NCBI GenBank assembly: GCA_035515515.1
Contig: DATJBC010000001.1
Coordinates: forward strand, 1-45,375
DNA from: DATJBC01 sp035515515
GTDB lineage: Bacteria > Actinomycetota > Acidimicrobiia > Acidimicrobiales > UBA8190
DNA: 45,375 bases
Direction of reading: 5' to 3'
In this document: piece by piece, positions 16,066 through 23,666 of the stretch
Layout: every line of letters begins with the position of its first letter
Numbering within the stretch: position 1 is the stretch's first letter
Notes under the pieces: model-generated
Seen by the model: the letters and a program-made list of their open reading frames with translations, nothing else
Database searches by the model: none
Told to the model about the DNA's origin: nothing
Made by a program: the position numbers and the translations under genes

Positions 16066-16817
16066 CCGACACGGCCAACACCGCGCTGTTCGCGTCGGAC
16101 ACCGCGGCGAAGGGCGTCCGGGAGAGGCGCTTCGACGTGCTGCGCGGCGAACGGCGGGTGCCGGGGCTGCTGTGGACGGCGGCCGACGACGACACGCCCC
16201 GGCCCGTGGTCATGCTGGGCCACGGTGCGGCGGGTTCCAAGCGCGAGGACTACATCGTGGCCCTGGGCCGCCGCCTGGTGCGCCACCACGGCCTGTCGGC
16301 GGTGGCCATCGACGGTCCCGTGCACGGGGACCGTCGCGCCGACGGCAGCCTCAACGGCGACCTCGCCTTCCTCGACTTCGCCCAGGCGTGGTCGAACGAG
16401 GACGACCTGATCGACGAGATGGTGGGCGACTGGCAGGCGGTGCTGGACGCCGTCCAGCAGCTCCCCGAGGTGTCGTCGGGGAGCTGCGGCTACTGGGGGC
16501 TCTCCATGGGGACGATCTTCGGCCTGCCCGTGACCGCCGCCGAGCCCCGGGTGGCGGTGTCGGTCCTCGGGCTCATGGGCATCTCGGGCCCCACCAAGGC
16601 GCGCTTCGTCGCCGACGCCGCGCAGGTGCGCTGCCCGGTGCTGTTCCTCATGCAGTGGCACGACGAGCTGTTCTCGCGCGAGCACGCCTGTGCCCTGTTC
16701 GACGCCCTGGCCAGCACCGACCGGCGCCTGCACGCCCATCCCGGGCTGCACGCCGAGGTCCCCGCCGAGGAGTTCGAGGCGAGCGCGCGCTTCCTGGCCT
16801 CGTACCTCACGCCCTGA
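16062..16817 (+). CDS. Alpha/beta hydrolase
   Basis: A 251-residue alpha/beta-hydrolase-fold protein. The segment PVVMLGHGAAGSKRED resembles the oxyanion strand-loop, AVAIDGPVHGDR follows, and YWGLSMGT (about residue 143) is the nucleophile elbow GxSxG-like motif with Ser. LFLMQWHDELF and an Asp/His-containing end (LHAHPGLHAEVP) supply the remaining triad candidates. The dienelactone-hydrolase/dipeptidyl-peptidase branch is the closest by eye. I chose TTG 16062, whose TTGA overlaps the dehydrogenase stop by four bases; GTG 16041 would add seven residues. A hydrolase after an acyl-CoA dehydrogenase suggests ester or thioester cleavage in the same pathway (inference). Confidence 0.75.
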   Translation: MTDTANTALFASDTAAKGVRERRFDVLRGERRVPGLLWTAADDDTPRPVVMLGHGAAGSKREDYIVALGRRLVRHHGLSAVAIDGPVHGDRRADGSLNGDLAFLDFAQAWSNEDDLIDEMVGDWQAVLDAVQQLPEVSSGSCGYWGLSMGTIFGLPVTAAEPRVAVSVLGLMGISGPTKARFVADAAQVRCPVLFLMQWHDELFSREHACALFDALASTDRRLHAHPGLHAEVPAEEFEASARFLASYLTP

Positions 16818-16819
16818 GG

Positions 16820-16855
16820 AGGCGCCCCCGCGGGGCCGGTGCCACCCGGGCGCCT
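16820..16855. terminator. Hairpin between convergent genes
   Basis: AGGCGCCC (16820-16827) pairs with GGGCGCCT (16848-16855) around a 20-nt GC-rich loop. It occupies the gap between the convergent hydrolase and GMC oxidoreductase genes and could serve both. Confidence 0.4.
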
Positions 16856-18518
16856 AGGGCGCGGCCGTGCCCGCCAGCGCGCCGGCGGCCCGGGCGGCCA
16901 GCGCCACCAGCGTGAGCGTGGGCCCGTAGCCGGCCGACGTGACGAAGACCGACGAGTCGGCCACCACCACGTTGTCGAGGCCGTGCACGCGCCCGAAGGG
17001 GTCCACGACCGAGGTGCGGGGGTCCTCCCCCATGCGCGTGGTGCCCATGACGTGGCGGCTCATGGGTATGGCCGACAGGATGCCCCGGGGGTCGTGCCCC
17101 TCGACCAGCGGCGAGGTGGAGGTGAGGGTCCAGGTGGCCCCCATGGCCTCGAGCACCTCGACGAGGCGGGGGGCGTGGTGGGCCGACGCCACGAGCTCGT
17201 GGCGGTGCGGCTTGTAGGTGACCCGGGCCACGGGGAAGCCGCGCACGTCGCGCACGGCGGGGTCGAGGTCGACGCGGTTGGTGGCCTGGGGCAGGTCCTC
17301 TCCCTGCATGGTGAAGGCCCACATGCGGTCGCGCATGGGCGAGGAGCGCATGAGCGACGTGTGGCGGGCCCCCCAGGGATAGAGCTTGGCCTCCATGACC
17401 GGCAGGCTGGGGCCCCCGTGCTCCACCAGCCCGCCCCGGATCCAGGGCAGCCCGGCCGCCCTGGCCGCCGCCCGGGCGGCGTCGTCGACCACGACGGCGT
17501 CGGCGTGCACGTGGGTGACGGCCCGGCCCCGGTGGCCGTGCAGGCGCTCGGGGAAGACGCCCGCCGCGAAGGTCTGGAAGTGGACCATGAGGTACCGGCC
17601 CACCAGGTCGTGGTCGATGCCCGACAGCAACAGGAGCCGGGGCGTCTCCACCGCCCCGGCGGCCACGACCACGTGGCGGGCCCCGATGTGGCGGAGGGCG
17701 CCGTCGGGGCCCATCACCTCGACACCGGTGGCCCGCCGGCCGTCGGTGGTGATGCGCGCCGCGAACGTCTCGGGCAGCAGCTCGGCCCGGCCCGACGCCA
17801 TGGCCCGCACCAGCATGGCGACGGGGTCCCCCTTGGCGTGGATGGGGCACCCGAAGAAGGCGCAGAACCCGCAGTTGTTGCAGGCGGGCCGCCCGTCGTA
17901 GGGGACCGAGTTGGCGGCCGTGGGGGCGGGGTAGGGGTGGAGCCCGAGGCCCTCGGCCGCCGCGCTGGACAGCCGCGCCCCGTACATGGGCGGTCCCGGG
18001 GGCATGGGGTAGGGCCCCGACCGCCACGCCGCCAAGGGGTTGGCGCCGGCGTCGCCGGCCACGCCCACCGTGCGCTCGGCCTCGGCGTAGAAGGGCTCGA
18101 GGTCGGCGTAGGACAGGGGCCAGTCGGCCACCGCCGCGCCGTCCACGGGACCGTGCGCGGACAACAGGGCGAAGTCCTCCTCCCGAAAGCGCGGCACCTT
18201 GCCGTCGGCGTGGGTGCCGCCCCCGCCCACCGTGGTGGGGATGGAGTTGACCTCGCCCACGTGCACGCGCTCGCCGTCGGTCTCGGCGGTGCGGAACGTG
18301 CGGGGCTCGATGAGGGGGTCGGGCCCCAGGAAGTGGCGGTAGACGAACTTGAGCTCGTCGTTGGAGTAGTCCGCCGCCGGCGTGGTGAGGTCGCCGGGGT
18401 CGAGGAGGTGGTTGCGGCCCTTCTCCACGATGACCACGTCCCAGCCCGCACGCGTGAGGACGTCGGCGGTGGTGGCCCCGCCGGGGCCCGAGCCCACCAC
18501 GACGGCGTCCACCGTCAT
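16854..18518 (-). CDS. GMC oxidoreductase (flavin large subunit)
   Basis: A 554-residue FAD-dependent glucose-methanol-choline oxidoreductase. The dinucleotide loop GSGPGGATTADVL is at about residues 9-21 with acidic ribose ligand in VIVEKG. VGGGGTHADGK precedes the flavin site. A cysteine cluster CNNCGFCAFFGC (near residue 270) is shared with bacterial GMC alcohol dehydrogenases, and SRHVMGTTRMG near the C-terminus carries the catalytic His. It oxidises an alcohol or sugar. ATG 18518 overlaps the stop of the small-subunit gene (ATGA), consistent with a two-subunit dehydrogenase. No cytochrome c subunit is encoded nearby, so the electron acceptor is unknown. Confidence 0.87.
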   Translation of the reverse strand: MTVDAVVVGSGPGGATTADVLTRAGWDVVIVEKGRNHLLDPGDLTTPAADYSNDELKFVYRHFLGPDPLIEPRTFRTAETDGERVHVGEVNSIPTTVGGGGTHADGKVPRFREEDFALLSAHGPVDGAAVADWPLSYADLEPFYAEAERTVGVAGDAGANPLAAWRSGPYPMPPGPPMYGARLSSAAAEGLGLHPYPAPTAANSVPYDGRPACNNCGFCAFFGCPIHAKGDPVAMLVRAMASGRAELLPETFAARITTDGRRATGVEVMGPDGALRHIGARHVVVAAGAVETPRLLLLSGIDHDLVGRYLMVHFQTFAAGVFPERLHGHRGRAVTHVHADAVVVDDAARAAARAAGLPWIRGGLVEHGGPSLPVMEAKLYPWGARHTSLMRSSPMRDRMWAFTMQGEDLPQATNRVDLDPAVRDVRGFPVARVTYKPHRHELVASAHHAPRLVEVLEAMGATWTLTSTSPLVEGHDPRGILSAIPMSRHVMGTTRMGEDPRTSVVDPFGRVHGLDNVVVADSSVFVTSAGYGPTLTLVALAARAAGALAGTAAP

Positions 18519-19075
18519 GTGCCCGCCACCTCGTCGTCGAGGTAGCCCCGGGGCTGCACGTCGCCGGGGTAGCCGATGGCGGCCCATCCCGCCCCGTCCC
18601 GGTTGCCGCCGTACTCGGGGGCCCCGTACATCCCCTCGCAGCAGTGCTCGTAGACCAGCGCCGTGAACGCCTCGTCGGCCCGCAGGCGGGCGTCTTGCTC
18701 CTCGGGCCCGAGGTCGCAGAACGCCGTCCCGAGGGCGCCCAGCCCGGCGCGGTAGCGCTCCTGGAGCCCCACCACCGGGCCGTTGAACTCACGCGCCGGG
18801 ATCCCCCGCGACCCTTCGATGCGCGTCCGCCACGCCAGCTCGTCGTACGCCGACAGGCGGTGGAACCGGGCGAACCCCGCCTCGCCGCCGAAGCGCCCCG
18901 ACGTCGGGCCGCCCGCCCAGATCCGGGGCGGGTCCACGAGGAACGCCCCGAGGAGGGCGTCGATGTACTCGGGCACCCCGGTGCCCAGCGCGCCGGGCGC
19001 GTCGTCGGCGGGGACGAGCCGGTCGCACACCGCGCTGAGGATGCGGTACTCGTCCTCGGTCAGCCAGCGGGGCAT
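18515..19075 (-). CDS. Gluconate 2-dehydrogenase subunit 3 family protein
   Basis: A 186-residue protein matching the small subunit of FAD-linked gluconate/sugar dehydrogenases: WLTEDEYRILSAVCDRLVPADDAPGALGTGVPEYID is split here as WLTEDEYRILSAVCDRL (about 4-20) followed by GTGVPEYID, with EHCCEGMYGAPEYGGN at the end. This subunit usually carries a Tat signal for export of the complex; none is visible here, so the complex may be cytoplasmic. ATG 19075 overlaps by one base the stop of a 20-codon leaderless ORF (TGATG), suggesting reinitiation. It is followed by the GMC gene with a four-base overlap. Confidence 0.8.
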   Translation of the reverse strand: MPRWLTEDEYRILSAVCDRLVPADDAPGALGTGVPEYIDALLGAFLVDPPRIWAGGPTSGRFGGEAGFARFHRLSAYDELAWRTRIEGSRGIPAREFNGPVVGLQERYRAGLGALGTAFCDLGPEEQDARLRADEAFTALVYEHCCEGMYGAPEYGGNRDGAGWAAIGYPGDVQPRGYLDDEVAGT

Positions 19076-19137
19076 CACCCGGTGCGTGCGCGCGCCGCGA
19101 CGAGCGGCGAGCACGCCATGTTCCCCGTCACTGACAC
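19075..19137 (-). CDS. Leaderless 20-residue leader peptide
   Basis: A GTG ORF encodes VSVTGNMACSPLVAARARTG. Its start is 7 nt after the TACGGT -10 box (19150-19145), the spacing of leaderless genes here, and its TGA shares a base with the ATG of the small-subunit gene. No Shine-Dalgarno sequence precedes that ATG, so the short ORF probably delivers ribosomes to it by termination-reinitiation. The layout is visible; function is inference. Confidence 0.45.
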   Translation of the reverse strand: MSVTGNMACSPLVAARARTG

Positions 19138-19144
19138 CGGCGTC

Positions 19145-19154
19145 ACCGTAGCAT
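19145..19154. promoter_or_regulatory. Two divergent -10 boxes sharing a central TA
   Basis: ACCGTAGCAT contains TAGCAT on the + strand (19149-19154, 7 nt before GTG 19162) and TACGGT on the minus strand (19150-19145, 7 nt before GTG 19137). The boxes overlap by two bases, so RNA polymerase can open only one direction at a time. An inverted repeat TGACaccggcGTCA (19132-19145) sits over the minus-strand start. Confidence 0.6.
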
Positions 19155-19161
19155 CGGCGCC

Positions 19162-19464
19162 GTGAGCCCCATCCATGCGGCCGCCCTCGAGATGGACCTC
19201 CACATCGAGGGCGGCGCGTCGCTCAAGGCCAAGCGGACGGTGGTGCGCCACATCCTCGACACGGCGCGCCGTCGCTACGGCGTGGCCGCGTCGGAGGTCG
19301 ACCACCACGACCTGTGGCAGCGCGCCGCCCTGGGGTTCTGCGCCGTCGCCCCCGACGCCGGCCACGTCGACGAGGTGCTCGACAACGTCGAGCGCTTCGT
19401 GTGGTCGCACCCCGAGGTGTCGGTGGTGTCGAGCGCCCGGCACTGGATCGACACCGACCCGTGA
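19162..19464 (+). CDS. DUF503 family protein
   Basis: A 100-residue protein of the DUF503 family: an N-terminal strand (ALEMDLHIEGGASLKAKRTVV), then HILDTARRRYGVAASEVDHHDLWQRAALGF split by a conserved DLWQ motif, and an SVVSSARHW end. The family is small, ferredoxin-like in predicted fold and without assigned biochemical role. In other actinobacteria it often lies near rbfA/infB; here it is next to a SulP transporter instead. It is leaderless (TAGCAT at 7 nt) and overlaps the next gene by four bases (GTGA). Confidence 0.85.
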   Translation: MSPIHAAALEMDLHIEGGASLKAKRTVVRHILDTARRRYGVAASEVDHHDLWQRAALGFCAVAPDAGHVDEVLDNVERFVWSHPEVSVVSSARHWIDTDP

Positions 19465-21227
19465 CCGCCTCTCGCCCACCGTCGCAGGAGCGCAGCGGGC
19501 CCACGCTGTTGGGCAGGTTCCCCGTGCCCGAGCCCCTGAGCTCGCTGCGCGGCTACCGCCGTGGCTGGCTCGGGGCCGACCTCCTCGCCGCGCTGACGCT
19601 GCTCGTCATCGCCGTCCCCGAGCAGCTGGCCACCTCCCGCCTCGCCGGCATGCCGCCCATCACGGGGCTGTACACCTTCATCGCCGGCGCCGTGGCCTTC
19701 GGGTTCCTCGGGGCGAGCCCGCAGCTGTCGGTGGGCGCCGACTCCACCATCGCCCCGCTGTTCGCCACCGGCATCGCCCATCTCGCCCCCACGGGCTCCT
19801 CCGACTACGTGGCCCTGGTGGCGCTGGTGGCGGTGGTCGTGGGCGCCCTCGTGGCGCTGGTGGGGCTCCTCGGCATGGGCTGGATCGCCAACTTCCTGTC
19901 CGCCCCGATCATCACCGGGTTCCTGGCGGGCGTGGCGGTGATCATCGTGGTGCACCAGCTCCCCGACCTCCTCGGCCTGAGGCCGGCGTCGGGGTCGACG
20001 GTGCACCGCGTCACCGAGGTCGTGCGCCACCTCGGTCACACGAGCGTGACGACGTTCGTGATCGGCGCAGCCGTCTTCGCCGTCGTGCTCACCGCCGAGC
20101 GCATCGACGCCAAGCTGCCGGGCGCCCTGGCGGGGCTGGCGGCGTCGACGGTGGTGGTGTGGGCGGCCCACCTCGAGCACCACGGCGTGGCCGTGCTCGG
20201 GACCGTGGCCCACCACGCGCCGACGGTCGGCCTCAGCCACCTGTCGTGGTCCGCACTGGGCCAGGTCTTCCCCCTCGCCGGGGTGGTGGCGCTGGTGGTC
20301 GTGAGCCAGACGGCCGCCACCACCCGGGCCTTCGCCGACCAGGGCGGCTACCCGGTGGACGTCAACCGCGACTTCATCGGGGTGGGGGCGTCGGGCGTCC
20401 TGGCGGGGCTCTTCGGCGCGTTCGCCACCAACGCCAGCCCGGCCCGCACCGCCGCGGTGGCGTCGGCAGGGGGCCGGAGCCAGGCGGCGGGGCTGGTGGC
20501 GGCGGCGGCCGTGGTGCTCGTCGTCCCCTCGGCGGGGCTGCTCACCGACGTCCCCCTGGCCACGCTGGCGGCCATCTTGATCTTCGTCGCCACCCGCATC
20601 TTCCACGTGGACGCGCTGGCGGCGGTGCTGCGCTTCGACAGGTGGGAGTTCGGCCTGGCCGTCGTGACCCTGCTCACGGTCGCCCTGGTCGGTGTGGAAC
20701 AGGGCATCGGCGTGGCCGTGGGGCTCGCCATCCTCGACCGCACGCGGCGCTCCGCCCACCCCCGCAGCTACGTCCTGGGCAGGATCGACGGGACCACCAG
20801 CTGGGAGCCGCTCGGCCACCGGGACCATCCCGTGGCCGTGCCGGGCGTGGTGGTCGTGCAGCTGGTGGCACCGATCTACTACGCCAACGCCGACCACGTG
20901 CGCGCCGACATCAAGGCCGCGCTCGCCGACGCCCCCGGGCCGACGTCGCTGCTCGTGCTCGACGCCGACGCCATCAGCGACATCGACTTCACGGGAACGC
21001 GCATGTTGCGCGCGCTCCTCGACGACCTCGACCGCGCCCGCGTCACCGTGGCGGTGGCCCGGGCCGTGGGCGAGGCGCCCCGCAGCCTGTCCCGAAGCGG
21101 GCTGGGGGCCCGCATCGGCGCCGACCACATCTTCGGGACGGTGGACGAGGCGGTGACCGCCCTGCACGGCAGGCGAGACGGCACCGGTGACAGCAGAACC
21201 GGCGACGGGGTCCCGCCCCGCGCCTGA
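19461..21227 (+). CDS. SulP family anion transporter with STAS domain
   Basis: A 588-residue membrane protein. The SLC26/SulP membrane domain of multiple helices runs from about residue 30 (GADLLAALTLLVIAVPEQLA, the family signature) to about 440. A cytoplasmic STAS domain (about 460-565) follows, with the LDADAISDIDFTGTRML loop where anti-sigma antagonist-type phosphorylation sites lie (here Asp/Thr). Substrates in the family are sulfate, bicarbonate or other anions; the sequence does not decide. No carbonic anhydrase domain is fused. The C-terminal 15 residues are low complexity. It is translationally coupled to the DUF503 gene and convergent with the ECF sigma gene. Confidence 0.9.
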   Translation: MTASRPPSQERSGPTLLGRFPVPEPLSSLRGYRRGWLGADLLAALTLLVIAVPEQLATSRLAGMPPITGLYTFIAGAVAFGFLGASPQLSVGADSTIAPLFATGIAHLAPTGSSDYVALVALVAVVVGALVALVGLLGMGWIANFLSAPIITGFLAGVAVIIVVHQLPDLLGLRPASGSTVHRVTEVVRHLGHTSVTTFVIGAAVFAVVLTAERIDAKLPGALAGLAASTVVVWAAHLEHHGVAVLGTVAHHAPTVGLSHLSWSALGQVFPLAGVVALVVVSQTAATTRAFADQGGYPVDVNRDFIGVGASGVLAGLFGAFATNASPARTAAVASAGGRSQAAGLVAAAAVVLVVPSAGLLTDVPLATLAAILIFVATRIFHVDALAAVLRFDRWEFGLAVVTLLTVALVGVEQGIGVAVGLAILDRTRRSAHPRSYVLGRIDGTTSWEPLGHRDHPVAVPGVVVVQLVAPIYYANADHVRADIKAALADAPGPTSLLVLDADAISDIDFTGTRMLRALLDDLDRARVTVAVARAVGEAPRSLSRSGLGARIGADHIFGTVDEAVTALHGRRDGTGDSRTGDGVPPRA

Positions 21228-21256
21228 CAGGCTCTCGGGGCTGGGCGACCGCCGCC

Positions 21257-22942
21257 TCAGAGGCCGAGCACGCCTCCCACGCCCGCGGGGAGCGGGGTCC
21301 CGCCCCCGGAGCCGGTGCCCGGGGCCGCGGGCAAGGCCGACCCCGACCCACCGCCCCCGGTGGACGAGGCCCCCGCACCACCGAGCACCGGGGGCACGGC
21401 GCTCGATCCCTTGGTCGTGCCGGCCACCGACCCGGCCGCGCCCGACACGGCTCCTCCCACGCCCTTCACCACACCGGAGACCGCGCTGCCCGCCGACGAG
21501 GCGGCCCCGCCGGTGGCGGCCGCCACCCCCGTCGACACGCCCTTGGTGACGGTGCCGGCCGTCGACGACACGGCGCCCGACACGGCCTTGGTGGCCGAGC
21601 CCGCCGCCGACGACAGCGTGCCCGCCGTGGAGCTCAACGCGCCCGTCACGCCCGTGGTTACCGTGCCGGCCACCGACGACACCGTGCCGGACACGCCCTT
21701 GGTCACACCGGCCACGCCGATGCCGGTACCCGAGGTGGCGGCGCCCAGGGTGCCCGCCAGGCCGTCGAGGGTCGAGCCCACCGTGGCGGTGGCGGCCGAC
21801 CCCAGTCCGTGCAGCACGCCTGCGCCCGAGCCACCCGACACCGCCGACAGCAGCCCGCCCACGCCGCCCGAGGCGCCCGACCCTCCGCCCGCGCCGTCGG
21901 CGCCGGGAGCGCCCGCACCCCCACCGCCGGCGCCGCCGTCACCGGCGCCGCCGTTCCCGGCCGTCGTGGCGTCGCGCCCGCCCGCGCCGCCCGACGCCGG
22001 GGACGGCCCGCTCGCCCATTCCCCCCATCCCGGCGCCGCGGCCAGGCCACCGGCGGCCGCCGACCCCTGACCGGCGGCGGGGGCTCCCGCCGCCGCGGGG
22101 AGCGCCACCGGCGACAGGGCGGCCAGCTCGGCACGGTCCAGCGAGCGCGGCGCCTGCGGCTGCGCCAGCTGCGCGGTGCCCAGCGCCACGCCCGAGATGG
22201 CCGCCACCGAGCCCACCGCCAGCGCCGCCGAGGCCGGGGAGAGCTGCGAGAGCCGCTTGGCCACGTGTGCCGGCACACGCAGGTGGTGCTTGAGGAAGTC
22301 GGCGAGCGCGCCCAGGCCGAGGATGGCGGCGGGTCGCTCGGCCGCGGCCAGCGCCGCGAACTCGCGCTTGAGCGCCTGGCGGGCCCGCCACAGAAGCGTC
22401 TCCACCGCGCTCACGGCGACGCCTTCGTGCTCGGCGATCGCCTGGTAGCTCATGCCCGAGCCCTCGCGCAGCTGGAGGATGCGGCGGTGCCGCTCGGTGA
22501 GCTTGGTGTAGGCCTTGCCCACCATCTCGGCGTCGACCTGGGCGATGAGCCGCTCGTCGAGCTCCTCGGTGCTGGCGGGGTCGGACCCGTAGAACTCGGC
22601 CACGGGGGTGGAGCGCGACCGCTTGCGCAGCACGTCGGTGCAGAGGTTGGCGGCGATGACGCTCAGCCACGGATAGAAGCGCCGTTCGCCGCAGAAGCGC
22701 GGCAGCGCCCGCCACGCGCGGACGAAGGCCTCCTGGGCGACGTCCTCTGCCTCGTGGGGATCGGACAGACGCCGCAGGCACAGGCGGTAGAGGCGCCTCG
22801 AGTAGTGGACGTACAGCTCGTCGAAGGCTGCTCGGTCGCCGTCCTGGGCCCGGGCGATCAGCGCCTGGTCCCGGGCCATGTCCACATCGTCGGTGCGCGA
22901 GGCCACCGTGCGCGGCCCCCGCTCCACGGTGAAGGTGGTCAC
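21257..22942 (-). CDS. ECF sigma factor with membrane anchor and repeat tail
   Basis: A 561-residue protein, about three times the length of a plain ECF sigma factor. Sigma region 2 spans about 24-105 (DPHEAEDVAQEAFVRAWRAL is region 2.2) and region 4 about 135-195 with the helix-turn-helix GMSYQAIAEHEGVAVSAVET. After about 40 residues comes one hydrophobic helix (236-258). The remaining 300 residues are almost only Gly, Ala, Ser, Thr and Val, with a 22-residue repeat at 419-440, 441-462 and 463-484. No zinc-finger anti-sigma motif is visible. The protein looks membrane-tethered with an exported tail. Some known ECF groups (52/53) also have membrane extensions, but with different domains. GTG 22942 follows a perfect AGGAGGTG. 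Confidence 0.85.
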   Translation of the reverse strand: MTTFTVERGPRTVASRTDDVDMARDQALIARAQDGDRAAFDELYVHYSRRLYRLCLRRLSDPHEAEDVAQEAFVRAWRALPRFCGERRFYPWLSVIAANLCTDVLRKRSRSTPVAEFYGSDPASTEELDERLIAQVDAEMVGKAYTKLTERHRRILQLREGSGMSYQAIAEHEGVAVSAVETLLWRARQALKREFAALAAAERPAAILGLGALADFLKHHLRVPAHVAKRLSQLSPASAALAVGSVAAISGVALGTAQLAQPQAPRSLDRAELAALSPVALPAAAGAPAAGQGSAAAGGLAAAPGWGEWASGPSPASGGAGGRDATTAGNGGAGDGGAGGGGAGAPGADGAGGGSGASGGVGGLLSAVSGGSGAGVLHGLGSAATATVGSTLDGLAGTLGAATSGTGIGVAGVTKGVSGTVSSVAGTVTTGVTGALSSTAGTLSSAAGSATKAVSGAVSSTAGTVTKGVSTGVAAATGGAASSAGSAVSGVVKGVGGAVSGAAGSVAGTTKGSSAVPPVLGGAGASSTGGGGSGSALPAAPGTGSGGGTPLPAGVGGVLGL

Positions 22943-23107
22943 CGGGCACCTCCTAGAACGACGCCCGCGGCCCGCTTCGGGCCTGCGGAGCACGACCTCG
23001 GGAAACACAACAACGAGCGCTCGTCCGGACAACGCGGCCACCACTCGCGGCCGCCCCCGCACGCCGCGCAAGCCGTTCGTTCCTGTGGCGTTTTCGTAGC
23101 GAGCACG

Positions 23108-23635
23108 GTGGACAGGACAGTCAGGGAAGGGGCCCGGCCGGTGGCACCGGAATCCTCGGCACGACATCTGACAGCCGACCTCGACGACGACAGGGAGCCC
23201 TGGGCCGTCCCGGAGTGGACGCGTCGCCTGGGGCGGGCCGGCTCGCCGTCATCGGAGGCCTCGACGCGCAGCGCGCACGTCGTCCTCGTCATCGACGACC
23301 GGACCGACGGCCACGTGGCGTGGTGCCAGGTGGCCGACATCATCCGCTTCGCCGGGTACACGGTCATCGAGGCGGGGTACGGCGTCGACGCCACCACCAT
23401 GCTGTCCCACATGCGCTTCAGCGCGGTGGTGCTCGACCGCAGCGTCCCCCACGACGACGTGGTGTCGGTGCTCTCCGGCGCGGCGGAGCACGGGGGGCGG
23501 GGCGCGCCCGGCTCGTGGCGCGCGGGGTTGCCCCGCCGGCTGTCGAGGGGCGTCGTGGCGCACCTCGACCCGCCCGTCCGCCCCGAGGACCTGGTCGGCG
23601 CGGTGGCGCGCGCCGTGGAGCACAGCCCCGCGTAG
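23108..23635 (+). CDS. Degenerate response-regulator receiver protein
   Basis: A protein of about 175 residues. An unstructured charged N-terminus (about 1-55) precedes a receiver-like domain: HVVLVIDDRTDG supplies the acidic pair, SAVVLDRSVP the phospho-acceptor Asp position, and HLDPPVRPEDLVGAV the beta5-alpha5 region. There the invariant Lys of KP is replaced by Pro, so phosphorelay signalling may be lost or altered. There is no output domain. It lies between, and points opposite to, the two proteins with Gly/Ser-rich exported tails. GTG 23108 gives the longest reading; GTG 23141 (164 residues) is equally possible. The 165-base gap to the ECF gene holds both divergent promoters. Confidence 0.65.
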   Translation: MDRTVREGARPVAPESSARHLTADLDDDREPWAVPEWTRRLGRAGSPSSEASTRSAHVVLVIDDRTDGHVAWCQVADIIRFAGYTVIEAGYGVDATTMLSHMRFSAVVLDRSVPHDDVVSVLSGAAEHGGRGAPGSWRAGLPRRLSRGVVAHLDPPVRPEDLVGAVARAVEHSPA

Positions 23636-23666
23636 CGCGCCCGGCGCGCCCCGGCCGCGGGCGGCC

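Noticed and set aside
23001..23025. GGAAAC plus CGTC as an ECF-type promoter for the receiver gene
   Set aside because: Spacing (15 bp) and match are too weak to call without a second example.
21809..23107. + strand frame upstream of the receiver protein, antisense to the ECF gene
   Set aside because: Only the last 175 codons look like a protein; the earlier part is the complement of the sigma factor gene.
23112..23124. GGACAGTCAGG resembling the 9566 operator half
   Set aside because: A single half-site without a symmetric partner; expected by chance.
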